Assembly: GCA_001414485.1 (NCBI GenBank)
Contig: LLEY01000343.1
Span: 1 to 20,031, forward strand
Direction: 5' to 3'
DNA: 20,031 nt
From: Calycina herbarum
Lineage: Eukaryota > Ascomycota > Leotiomycetes > Helotiales > Pezizellaceae
In this document: positions 8,667 through 18,245 of the stretch, in pieces
Numbering within the stretch: position 1 is the stretch's first letter
Layout: the number at the start of each line of letters is the position of its first letter
Made by a program: the position numbers and the translations under genes
Notes under the pieces: generated by a model
The model's database searches: none
What the model was told of the DNA's origin: nothing
Seen by the model: the letters and a program-made list of their open reading frames with translations, nothing else

Positions 8667-10792
8667 TCAATGGGGCAGGAGTTGGGGTGTTGGTCCTGTG
8701 GCATTTTCGTCATCTTTGTCCTCCGCCACCTTTCCCTTTTGCTTCAAACTCCCGGCAACGACTGGTAGTTGAGGCTCCTGAGGAAATGCTTCATTAACTT
8801 CAGCAAAGAATTCCATGAGGTTTTCGATTTTATTTCCTGTCTTTATTTTGAGCCCCTTCTCGATAGACATCAGAATATGTTCATCGGCAGCTTTCAAGAC
8901 TTGGTCGAGTTCGGGTAGTAGCTCTAACATCAGCTTGCCGGCTACGATCAAAGTACCTTGACCCCATTCGTCTATAATAGCACTAAAGACAATTATATCA
9001 GTATGGCATCCTATGACGAAGCATTGAGTAGACGAACTTAAGGTTCTTATTGCTGAATAGCAAAATCATAATCCCTCTTCCACACTCTTCTGTCAGGGTC
9101 CAAGGCCTTCGAGATTTTTTTCTGATATTGTCGATTGTCGCCAAGTCAAGATCGAATTTCGTGGCCAACAGAGACATGAGGTCAGTTCGAGATTGCTTTA
9201 ACGCAAGAAAATCAGGGTCGCGGCACGAATTTTCTGTGGTCAGCGCTTCAAATTTCGTCAAGAAATGAACAGCTCTGACGGTTCTAGCGACATGCATATA
9301 TGGGCCCAACTTTCGGGGTTTGCTTGATCTTCCACAGAGTGCCATGACCAGTGATTGGTACAACTCTCTTTCACACTCGGATAAGCTTCTGTTTTTTAAC
9401 AGTTTCTCCCCAGTTCTGATAGACTTCTCGTAGTCTCCTGGAAAGAATGAAGTTGCTCCACTGTTATGAATGGCCACGATCTGTTGCAGGTCATCTAGAG
9501 TTTTTCGTGCAAATAGACCAAAGAAGAGAGCTGTCAACCCGGCGCAATCCTCTTTGGTCAATATCTTTCCGTCAGGCAAAACCTGTTCTCGTAGATCATT
9601 GAAGAAAACTGCCTGTCTGCGGCGAATTTCTTGTATATCAATTTCATCGCTTAAGGGTATTTCGATTGGTGACAACTTGCTTGGTGATCGGTTCAAAACT
9701 GCTGGCTGTGGAGGTGGGGTTTTGCCGGTATTTCTTTGTGTATCAACTGCAAGATAATTTGGTCTCGACGGATACGAAATGTTTTGTTCCTCTATTGTGT
9801 AGTTTTTCGAGCCTTCAGGAATAATTTGAACCCGTGAGTGGTCAATTGCTGGGATTCCAGTATTAGCTGGTGTCTCAATGGCCTTCCCTTCCACCATTAT
9901 CTTACTCTCCTCTTCTCGTGCCTCACGGGTCGAATGTTCTTCCGATTTCAGGCCGAATTTCCGTGCGGGTTCTTGAGTAATAAAGCCCCTGGGCCCCAGC
10001 CCCTGGGCCCCAGCCCTGCGTTTCCAAACTCTGCCAAAATCTTCTCTCTCCGGTCCAATAAGGCCTTGCAAGCGACATTGTCGTCTTTCTGGGGGTTTTC
10101 ATTGAACTTTGTTAACAAGGCAAAAGTCTTTGCGTCTAACTCGGGATATCCCTTGTAGTGAATCCATTCCGGCTGGAGTTCCATTTCGTCATAAAGCATG
10201 TCTACCCAATTCATCGTGAAATGATAGTTGCGGCTTGATCCGTACTGGAAAGAGGACAGATCATGGCTGCCCTTCAGGCATTTCTCGAAAACTTTAAGGC
10301 AATAAGATAGGCTAAGCTTTCCTGGCTCGCCAAGTTCACCCAATATGGGGCATAGTTGGCCGTGAAATATTTTTGCAGCTCCTCGGTTCGCTAGGACACT
10401 TTTCCGAGCTCGCGGTGGCAGTTCTGCTTGGGAAAATTTCAGTCAGAATATGAATCCAAAAAGAACCATCGTACAAATTGTGCCAGGACACGTAGAATCA
10501 AGCTTGGATGGGATGTCCTACCTGCAAGCAAACCGCGTTTAAGGATGAATTCTGTGAATTCCTCGATAATTTCAGCTGTATAACCAGTTCTATCGAGGCG
10601 TTCTGCGTAACGAACGATCTTTTCATTACGTTCTGCAAGCTCCTGCTTAAGCCTCACGTTCTCTTGAGTCATTTCAGTATATTGTGTCATAAAAGTCTGA
10701 AGACTCTCAATGCCTTCAGACTGCGGATTGCTGGGCTTCTCTGGACATGTTGCATCGTCTTCTTCTTGCCGCTTTCGCTTGCTTGATGACAT
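8667..10792 (-). pseudogene. P1: member of the local coiled-coil/domain A/domain B family, frameshifted
   Basis: Function unknown. The start ATG is 10792-10790. Exon 1 (10792-10522, 90 codons) has a basic head (SKRKRQEED) and a coiled coil. A good 98-nt intron follows (10521-10424; GTAGGA, CTGACTG branch, AAGCAG, phase 1). Exon 2 opens with ELPPRARKSVLANRG and carries domain A, ending in LLDRREKILAEF. The frame then breaks at a 14-bp tandem duplication (9984-10013); counting one copy only keeps a single frame on into the linker and domain B (RRRQAVFFNDL ... LTALFFGLF ... GRGIMILL). That frame stops at 8998. Homology resumes in another frame (DEWGQGTLIVAGKLM) to the stop at 8667-8669. The junction looks like an intron with a CTGAT branch and CTTTAG acceptor whose donor lacks its G. 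A recent pseudogene is likely; a sequencing error is possible. Confidence 0.75.
9984..10016 (-). repeat. 14-bp tandem duplication causing the frameshift in P1
   Basis: On the plus strand the unit AGCCCCTGGGCCCC is present twice in tandem (9984-9997 and 9998-10011) and is followed by AGCCC. Fourteen is not a multiple of three, so the extra copy moves P1 out of frame between the linker frame and the domain A frame. Those two open frames overlap exactly here. Confidence 0.9.
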
Positions 10793-11270
10793 ATTTTTGA
10801 AGGTGAAGTGAGGTATGATTTGGAGATTTGGAGGGAATTAGATGCTTTCGAGAATGTATTCAGGATGGAATGTGAAAGTGACGTCAAGTTCAAGCCGAAT
10901 AGTCGAGGACATCTGATTTGGACAGTTGACGACTGAAAGGTTAAAGACGAGGTGCATTCATAATCAACTAATGGCCGTAGGCTGGATTGAACTCGAAGAG
11001 GTGGTAATCGATATGGAAGGTTGAATATTTGCTGTCGTAGGATTGTTTGAGAGGGAAGGGTTGTGACGTAGGATGCTGTTGTGTTGCAAGATTGAGGTTG
11101 TTGAGAAGAAGAGGCTGTTGAGAGGAAGAAGTCGTTTGCAGGATTATGGAGTGGGGCGGGAAGCGTGCGGAAGTTCGTCAACCCGAAGTCGTGACAAGAT
11201 CGGAAAGAGCTTGTTCCCGTTGCGCCTGCATATTTAAAATTGAATTGCAAGGAACTTATAACATTTAAGG
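10793..11270 (-). promoter_or_regulatory. Promoter and C/T/A-rich leader of P1
   Basis: Read on the minus strand, the sequence leading to the P1 start is rich in C, T and A and poor in G (for example CAACCTTCCATATCG), as usual for fungal 5' leaders. A TATA-like TTATAAGTT lies at about 11252-11260. A long open frame in this block (10687-11250) starts with TTG and overlaps P1 in another frame; I take it as a by-product of the biased composition. Confidence 0.4.
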
Positions 11271-12175
11271 CCCCGGAAATATGTGCTGAGGTCTACACCT
11301 GTAGATATGAGGTAAATAAGCAGATACTTATTCTTTCTCATGGATTATTCATAAGAGTCCCACGATGATTTTGCGGGGCGAGGGGACTGGAACTTTGTCA
11401 TCTTTCACTACAACCTTATGCAAACTAACGCTGAAATCATCTACAGCTAGTGACTTCTCTTGATACGCACCTTACTCTATTCAAGATTGTATGAAATAGT
11501 CTCGGGGAATGGAAACTATTATCCCATAACCTTTAGAAGCATTGACAATTTGATTTCGTCCTTCTAAATAAATTCGGACAATAACTGAGATTCTGCGAGA
11601 ATATTTGGAGTTATGAGGACTAGACAATATGCAAAGCAATAGCCATTGTTTCAGATGACCTTCACGACCATCTACAGCTCAATATATTCAGAAGAACCTC
11701 CACATGAGAGTAGATATCGAGTGTTCTATACTGAAAACTATTTCTTTATTGCTGGCTTTTGAGACACCCTCCGGATGAAGGCGTCTCTCTATCTGAGAAG
11801 CCACAAGGCCGAGGAAACATGGAAGGATTCGTTTTGCATTCTAAGAAGATTATTTGTGGAAGGATATACATCGCTCTTCAAAGGGCATATCAACTTGCTC
11901 TCGTAACAGAATTCCACGAGGTAGCATAAAAGGGGTTGTCACGACAGACTACAGAAGTTATTTTTAAATTTCGATTTGGCATTCTATGAGAATTTCAGAA
12001 GATCAATGGACAAACCCAACAATCTTGTGCTATCCCCATGAACAAATCAAAATCTCCAGTGACTGATCCCCCAAGACAAAGTAATAAACAACCCACAAAG
12101 ATTATTCACACTTGAATAACAAGTCTGATCCTCCCCGAGTGCATATTATTGTGAGGTACGTCTCGAAACATGCGT
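11271..12175. other. Intergenic, no feature seen
   Basis: This is about 900 bp between the P1 promoter and the 3' end of P2. It is AT-rich with no convincing frame, RNA gene or repeat. Confidence 0.5.
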
Positions 12176-14595
12176 TTATGTGGCTTCCGAATCGTCGACC
12201 ATTTCGACATCAACTGATTCAGTTACGTGGAGAAATTCATGTTCCTGTTCCTTGTCTTCCAAGCCACGACGATCTCCGCCACTGCCCAAACCACCACCCA
12301 AATGACTAGCGCCGTCGTGTCCGTCGAAAACTCCATTGCTGTGGCCAATGTTTCCCATACCACCACCCAAATAACCAGCGCCGTCATGTCCGTTGACAAT
12401 TCTATTGCTGCGGCTATTGTTTCCTAAGCCACCACCAAAGCGACCAGTACCGTTTCCCAAACTACCACCCGAGGCATCTTTCTCGCCATTACCCATTCCA
12501 AGAGAATTCTCAACAACAAACATGTCGCGAAGAGTGGATGGCTTCAACATTGAATTGAACAGGACGTCTTCATTGGCAAGAATAGGGTGATAGAAGGCGT
12601 CCGCGGCAAGCTTGCAGATGGCTTTGTACTCTCCTTTCTCAGAGATAAATTCCGAGAACAGTTCTGCGGCAATCTCCAATTTTTCTAGGCCGAATCCTTT
12701 CAAGGTAGAGAGTGATACGTCTTGTAAGATGAAGAATCCTGGTCCAAAGTGCCTCGTGAGGGCCATGGCCAATTTGCCCTGGGTGACAAAATCGCTGTAA
12801 CTCTTGCGCTGTTTGATACCAAGCCCCTTTTCGCTCAATTGTTCCTTAATGAATCTTCTAATCAAGGTACTGGGTAAAGCTCCTTTTCCATCACCTGATT
12901 TACCTAGAGATTCCATAATTGCTGCATCATTTCCGGCGCAAAGCTGTGTTAATGCGTCATAACTCTCTGAAAAAGCGATGACATAGATTCTAACAAGAAA
13001 TCGTGTAATTCCATTGCCATCAGTGCCAAGCTTACTGGCCTTACAAAAAGCAGTGAGGACGGTTCTGAGATGGCTTGGAAGATCAGGCGAGAACTCGTCG
13101 ATGTCCAAGGCTGATTTGAATGAAGCATAGGAAGCTGCCAATTGCTTCAGGTTGTCGTATGTAGACGGCGAAAGGAAACCGAAAAACAAATTCGTAAAAG
13201 CAATGGCCTCTTTCTCGGAAAATGAATGAGTTTGCTCTTTTCCCCAACCTTCCTGAAAATGGAAGGTGGCGAGGTCATGAAGAAATTCGTTACGCCAGCT
13301 GATGATTTGCTGGGTGGTGCATTGTCGGTCTAGTCGAAGGTAGATGCCCGTGAGGTCCTTGGCTGTCGATGATCTCGGAGTTAGCATTGGAAGTACGTAT
13401 GAGGAAAATGAGGAGGAAACAGGGTTAAAAAAGAGGAGACAGTCAACCCAATGGGGACAAATAAAGATAGAGAACACCTACCCATTGGCACACCGGAAGT
13501 TCTTGTCTTTGCTGCTGGCGCAGCACTCTTAGCATTTGCCGCTCCAACATTCATCATCTGGTTTACTGGCATTTGGGCATTACCGGCCTCAGCATTGACC
13601 ATTAAAACTTGGGTTCGACGAAGGTACATCTGCCGTCCCTCCTCCAGTACTTTCTCTCTCTTCTCGTTTAACGATGCTCGCTCGATACCAGCGTAGTGTG
13701 GATTCTCCTCGCGGATTCGGGTCTCGAGTTGGTCCAGCAAAGAAGTGAAGCCCGTATCTGCGTCACGGAACTCGGTGCTCGTAAGACATTCTTTGTTTTG
13801 CATTGCCTTTCCGTAGAACGTCTCGCTCCATTTGATTACGAGACTGTGTGCCAAAGGAAGACCTCTGGGAAGCAAAGAAAGTTCCTTGGCCTCAGAAAGC
13901 AACATGGGGAGAGCGCGGGTGATACCATAGAACTGGTCCTCGCTACAACCGTTCATTTGGTCGTCCTTTGTGAGAAGTTTACCGTGTAGGTTTTCTGCAA
14001 TTTGGGGAAGCGATGTAAGATATTCTCTGATATTTGCGGGTAACGCTATCTGGAAATTAGCGTTTGACTTTGCGGTTGAAAGGGAAATCAAATTACCAGT
14101 CAGTGGTTGCATTGCGAGAACACAATCAGCAAGCATGCCAGAAGTGGCCAACGCCTGATCGCGCTCCTCCTTAAGAGCTGAAATGCGTGCGCGAAGTCTC
14201 GGATCATCAGTGGTGTCCTCCACGGTGAGTCCGGCATCATTATTGGAGATATTCTGTTTCTCAGAGACGAGTGTCGTATTGTGTTCTTGCAGGGCGCGAA
14301 GCTGGTTCTTGAGAGCTCGCACCCTATACTTGCCTGATTGACTCTGGCGGCTGTTCTCCTTCTCCTTGGGGCGGACGGGAAGAGATTGACCTGCAGATTG
14401 GGGGCTCTTGTTTGGATTCGTCTTCGTCACCTGGGCGGGCGTTTGGGCTGGCCGTAGTGTTAGTGGTGCCAATGGTGGTGCCAATGATGGTGCGATGCGT
14501 GCAGGCTGGTGGTTGTGGTCGTCGTCATCCGCAGAATAGATCTCCTCAAAGGAGGAGGGCGTGAACTCACGCTTGAAAGGGGGCTGTCCTGCCAT
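12176..14595 (-). CDS. P2: intact member of the local coiled-coil/domain A/domain B family
   Basis: Function unknown. The ATG at 14595-14593 is in a strong context (GCAACCATGGC). Exons are 14595-14097, 14045-13482 and 13362-12176, giving 749 residues. Intron 1 (14096-14046, 51 nt; GTAATT, GCTAAT branch, GATAG) is phase 1, in frame and free of stops, but its position matches introns in the paralogues. Intron 2 (13481-13363, 119 nt; GTAGGT, GCTAAC, GACAG) is also phase 1. Residues 1-85 are Pro/Ala-rich with an acidic patch (SADDDDHN). Residues 88-118 and 130-160 are likely coiled coil, with a basic start (KYRVRALKNQLR). Domain A is about 167-310 (EAKELSLLPRG, ERASLNEKREKVLEEG). An Ala/Asn-rich linker leads to domain B, about 360-640 (SWRNEFLHDL, FSEKEAIAFTNLFFGF, GPGFFIL). 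Residues 664-717 are Gly-rich repeats, and the tail is acidic. There is no signal peptide or membrane segment. Confidence 0.82.
12275..12436 (-). repeat. 69-bp coding minisatellite in P2 (Gly-rich 23-residue repeat)
   Basis: About 2.3 copies of a 69-bp unit encode GGG[L/M]GN..RSN..[N/F]DGHDGA.[Y/H]L-type repeats near the P2 C-terminus. The copies differ at several third positions, so the array is not brand new. The paralogues lack it. Confidence 0.85.
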
Positions 14596-14720
14596 GGTTG
14601 CGGCAATTATTCGGAAGCACCTCGGGCGTCACAAGTTGGTTGTGTGGGTGGGAAAGGAAAGGAGGCAACACGGGGGGAGGGTTTTGAAAGAAAAGTCATT
14701 GTGGGATGGGTACCCACTTT
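14596..14720 (-). promoter_or_regulatory. Pyrimidine-rich leader of P2
   Basis: On the minus strand the 120 bp before the P2 ATG is dominated by C and T (CCTCCTTTCCTTTCCCACCC) with little G, as expected of a fungal 5' leader. No TATA box is evident close by. Confidence 0.4.
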
Positions 14721-15031
14721 TAAGAAACGCCTTTGACAAGCCTTGCTCCAGTGAAGAGCAGTCAGTAACGTAGCTGCTTGTGTTTTGGTAAAGCAGCGTC
14801 TGCAAGCTCGCTTAGCGAATAATAAACGCAGCCCCCACTTCACTTCGCAACTTGGATAGCTTTGGACCACGTAGACAGACACAACTTCATACTCTCAATT
14901 TTCCAGGTCTGGTAACTTTATTCATCTTAATTCGTTAGAACTTAGTCTTTACGATTATTCTTATCAGAAGAGAAGAACAAGGAGTGATTTCAAGTTGCTA
15001 TCTCTGTAAAGAGGCAACACTATTTGGCCCC

Positions 15032-15065
15032 AAACGCTAGCAAGGGTACCCTGTTAGCTTCTCGC
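15032..15065 (+). repeat. Direct repeat with GGTACCCTG core, copy 1
   Basis: AACGCTAGCAAGGGTACCCT is shared exactly with 15821-15840. It forms an imperfect palindrome centred on GGGTACCC (CTAGCAAGGGTACCCTGTTAG). Similarity continues weakly for about 20 bp more. Confidence 0.8.
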
Positions 15066-15501
15066 TAGCTTGAGGCTACCTTCGATTCCAAGTTCTGAGT
15101 GGTTTATGCGTTGTTTAATAAGCAAATACGTCTTGATTACTCTAACCCAAGTACTCTCTTCTCAAACTATATACTGATTTGTTTTTATGCTTTCCGAGAC
15201 CTTTGCTTAGCCGACTTTCCTACGTCGGTAGAGTGTGGGAGGGTATCCCTCCTGTCGGAGGGTTGAAGGGGTGGCTGGCCCCATTTCGAACTTTGGTGAG
15301 TTTACTCCACGTTGACTTTGATTCTTCTTTCTTGTATCTTTTACCTTGAGTCTTGACTCGCCTATTTGGCAATTACTACCGTGTCACCGAGATATTTTAT
15401 TTATCAAGAACTCCGTTTCTTACTTGTCAACCAGACTTAAGCGTGTACGAGAGTGTCTCTCCCACGGGAGTTGAAGACGGATGCGTGAGAGTGAACCGAT
15501 A

Positions 15502-15546
15502 GGTACACTGTTAGTGGTTTACAGGGGCCCCTGCTAGTGTTGTGAC
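15502..15546 (+). repeat. Two adjacent diverged copies of the GGTACCCTG motif
   Basis: GGTACACTGTTAGTGGTTTAC at 15502-15522 reads one base past this entry's safe match of GGTACACTGTTAGTG; it is followed at 15524-15546 by GGGGCCCCTGCTAGTG. Both resemble the 15833 copy in the same orientation. Confidence 0.55.
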
Positions 15547-15820
15547 AAAATAGCGCAGTCTGCTGACATCGGTTCCCAGATCAGGTACTACAAGTCCAGT
15601 CGGTTCTAGCTTGTTCCGTATTCAATCCAATTCTCAACGTTTCTAGTAGTAAGCTCACTGTCTAACTCAGAGGTTGCCATTTATAGCAAAAAGTGAGGGC
15701 AAAGACAGGGTGCCGTCTCTACATGGCGAGAAGACCTTTGCGAATTTGCGAATTTGTGCAAGCGAAGGGTATCGCTGCGCTGCTTTACCAGGCTCCTTGC
15801 AAAGCATCTATTCTGTATAC

Positions 15821-15854
15821 AACGCTAGCAAGGGTACCCTGCTAGTGTCTTACT
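15821..15854 (+). repeat. Direct repeat with GGTACCCTG core, copy 4
   Basis: It carries AACGCTAGCAAGGGTACCCT as at 15033, then GCTAGTGTCTTACTAGCC. It lies about 790 bp from copy 1, which is in the size range of a solo LTR or a short non-autonomous element. Confidence 0.8.
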
Positions 15855-16222
15855 AGCCTCAACACAAGCTGTACCATCCATGAAAGAATTAGACAGGAAA
15901 GATTTTCACAAGAAACCGCACTCGGAACGAAGTTCAAAATCAAGTCAAGCGGACTCCAGCTTAGCAAAACGACCTAATTTAAAAAGAGCACCAATAAAAC
16001 ATGATTGACTTATCATCATAATCCAAAAGAGCATCGAGGTGTTTCCACCTCCAATTGGCCACTTTCCCATAGTTAAATTAGCTGAAATTAACCAGCTCAT
16101 CGGATTTCTGCTGTATCCCAGGCATTCGCATTCTCAGTGTCAATGTCACCGAAACCACCGTTATCACTAGGGAACACATCTTCCTTTTCCTCACATGACC
16201 ACCACCGGTGTGCAGATCACCC

Positions 16223-17235
16223 TCAATTTATGGCGGTCGTAACATCAAGTAGTTTCTTCGTTGCAGCCTTTGCCGACTTCTTACGAGTACCCGACTTTTT
16301 TTCTATCGTTTGGCAATTGAGGAGTTAGCACACAGTATTGAAATTTTCGTTGGTGAGAGTACGTACAAGATTCTCAAGATGCTTCATTCCTTTGTCAAAA
16401 GCATCCCATCCTTTCTGCGCTGTAATAGCTCTCGAAGAGGTTCCGTGGGGAAAACTTCATTTCCAGAGTTCTTCTGTTGTTGTATCAATTGGCCGGTTAT
16501 TTTGGCTAGCAGATCAAGGGGATCTTTATCCAGATCTTGGAAATTGGTTGAATTAAACCAGCTAGGTATTTCCCCAAGCTAGGGGTACGGTATTTGACTC
16601 AAAGAAACCACAAGCTCATAGGCCAAGCAGGGTCCCCTCGGGAGTATTGTAGAGTGTTCTTCAGCTTCATTCAAGACACCTGATAAACAATTCGGATGGT
16701 GCGGCCATTTCTCTTCGCTGTTTTCCTGCTTCTTTTCTACGTAAGAGCGTAAAGAGGCATGTAATCTTTCCGCAGCTAAAGGATACATTGCCAAGCGGTC
16801 TTTCGCACACTCTGGCAATCCTGCCGTGGAGTTAGAAATATCGACACCACTTTCAGAGGAATATTTACCCGAACAATAACCGTTCCGGAGAATTTGCTCA
16901 ATGAGTCCATCAATGACCAAGTCCTGTTCCGCAATTCTGTTCTCAACCGCGGTAACCCTACTCTGGTGATGGGTATTTTCCTCTTCAAGTTGCTTGATAC
17001 GAGCTTTCAAGGTGAGATTTTGCTCAAAGTGTTTTCCCACGAAAGGATCGGTTTGGAATAGATTCCGTGGGTCATGTACTGGACTGGGTGTAGTTCTGGT
17101 TGACTCGCTCTCTCCTTCTACAAGGCCATTCGGGGAATCGTGATCGGCGTTGGCTTCTCGTTCTCGTCTCTTTTTCCCCCTCTGTACCACGGTAGTAGGA
17201 GATTCTGGCGTCCTCTTTCTCTCCCAGGGAGACAT
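16223..17235 (-). pseudogene. P3: truncated family member with a nonsense codon and a frameshift, domain B absent
   Basis: Function unknown. The ATG at 17235-17233 follows a C/T-rich leader. The N-terminus has two basic patches (WERKRTPE, RGKKRRERE), then a strong coiled coil (LTLKARIKQLEEEN ... IDGLIEQILRNG). A 48-nt phase-1 intron (16868-16821; GTAAAT, CTAAC, GGCAG) sits at the family position; it is in frame and stop-free. Domain A starts GLPECAKDRLAMYPLAAERL and runs to YP, where TAG at 16579-16581 interrupts it. The same frame continues the homology (STNFQDLDKDPLDLL), then a frameshift near 16450-16470 moves it to the frame reading SRAITAQKGWDAFDKGMKHL. A 64-nt intron follows (16366-16303; GTACGT, CTAAC, GATAG) and a short basic 3' exon. 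The exact 3' end is uncertain. No domain B is found. An alternative is a gene making only a 203-residue protein up to the TAG. Confidence 0.65.
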
Positions 17236-17335
17236 AGTTGAGAGCTGTGGTGTTGGGATGGAATTTGAAAAAACGATTTGCAAAAAGAAAGAGAAAGAGT
17301 AAGAGTAAGGCTGAGAGGGTAGAATCACGAAGAGG
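17236..17335 (-). promoter_or_regulatory. Pyrimidine-rich leader of P3
   Basis: On the minus strand the bases before the P3 ATG include TTACTCTTACTCTTTCTCTT, then ACACCACAGCTCTCAACT and the ATG. This is typical fungal leader composition. Confidence 0.45.
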
Positions 17336-17868
17336 CCTTGCCCGTCTTCACGTGTTGATCAACCCTCTCGCTTAAACGGCCCATTGCAGATTGGAAGTGC
17401 ATGGCTCCCGACTGATAGGCACACCTCCAGTGTTTTGTCGTTTTATGTTTCCAGCACGAATACAAAGGTGTCAAACCCACCACATTTTCTTGGGGACCGC
17501 ATTGGCAAGTTTTGCAACGGTCAACTCCTGGTATTTTGGCTCAACGGTTTCCACTAATAGCTTAACTTCTTTGAAAGCTCTGTTGAGAAAACCAGAACTG
17601 TCGATTACGAATGTGACGGGTAAAAAGGATATTAAGTCTTTGTGAAACACGCGAAATTTGGAAAGTAGTCTCCAGCGACGAAGACAGTTTGAGATTCATG
17701 TTTTCTTGCCTTCCATGATAAATGTTAGAGTCTCGGGCAAGACCAGGTGGCAAAGGAATTATGAGGGAGTGATTCAGAGAAAGAAGCACCACAGCTGTTC
17801 CACATATGTCTTCAAATGGCGAGCATAAACGTTTGGACAAAAATTGCATTGTGATCAGACTATTCCTA
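17336..17868. other. Intergenic, two overlapping weak frames
   Basis: A minus-strand ATG frame at 17562-17849 (95 codons, MQFLSKRLCSPFEDICG...) and a plus-strand frame at 17391-17645 overlap on opposite strands. Neither has a recognisable domain or intron signals that tie it to a neighbour. At most one could be real. Confidence 0.35.
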
Positions 17869-18189
17869 TCATCTTATAGAAATTCCCATATGTAAGTCTA
17901 GGAGAATGTACCCAAACAAGGAAGATTCATCATCGATTCCTTCGTCATCGGATGTATCTGATCGCTCAGGGTTATTTGAATCTTCTTCATCCTCGTCCAC
18001 AAAATAACCACGGAGACTGCTTGCATTTCTCAAAGGACGATTCAAATCCCCTCCATGTTCGATAACATTGAGAAAATAGATCTCTGCACATGTACATACA
18101 TCTTCCAACTCGAGGGATTGGGGAACGTGATTGTCTAGTTCAAATTTAGCTATAAATACTTCGATTTGCGATTGAGTTAATCCGACTTT
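17869..18189 (-). pseudogene. Orphan acidic reading frame, possibly an exon or gene remnant
   Basis: The frame is open from 18189 down to the TGA at 17869-17871 (106 codons) without an ATG near its upstream end, so it would need an upstream exon. It reads LTQSQIEVFIAKFELD near the start and has a strongly acidic segment (VDEDEEDSNNPERSDTSDD), which looks like real coding sequence. A minus-strand exon-like ATG frame lies just upstream (18461-18246, MYSKKSGLSNEAEVERSLL...) and ends at a canonical GTAAGT donor at 18245. However, joining that donor to nearby acceptors did not give a matching phase. I do not recognise the product, and it does not resemble P1-P4. Confidence 0.3.
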
Positions 18190-18245
18190 TTACTGCGATT
18201 GGGATGCTGTAATATTAAACTCCCAGCCTGACTGATAGAACTTAC

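Larger units (their letters stand above)
14721..16222. other. Intergenic, repeat-bearing, probable transposon debris
   Basis: No gene is supported. The stretch contains four same-orientation copies of a GGTACCCTG[C/T]TAG motif (15045, 15502, 15524, 15833), two of them inside a longer direct repeat. Short hairpins occur at about 15237-15252 (GGAGGGTATCCCTCC) and 15449-15462 (GAGAGTGTCTCTC), each followed by a GGAG..TTGAAG block. This suggests LTR or terminal-repeat debris, but no transposase or polyprotein frame is present. A short acidic open frame on the minus strand (about 16188-16097, EEKEDVFPSDNGGFGDID) might belong to the 3' end of P3. Confidence 0.5.

Noticed and set aside
10687..11250. 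A 187-codon minus-strand open frame upstream of and overlapping P1
   Set aside because: It starts with TTG, overlaps P1 exon 1 in another frame and lies in C/T-rich leader sequence where stops are rare. Its composition is Ser/Thr/Leu/Pro as expected by chance.
12227..12427. Plus-strand Thr/Ser/Val-rich repeat ORFs
   Set aside because: They are shadows of the Gly-rich repeat of P2 on the other strand.
13381..13481. Hydrophobic C-terminus of the unspliced P2 first frame, resembling a membrane segment
   Set aside because: It is translation of the 119-nt intron. The splice sites and branch site are clear.
15237..15462. Short hairpins as transcription terminators
   Set aside because: Hairpin terminators are not expected in fungal nuclear genes, and no gene ends here. 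They fit repeat debris better.
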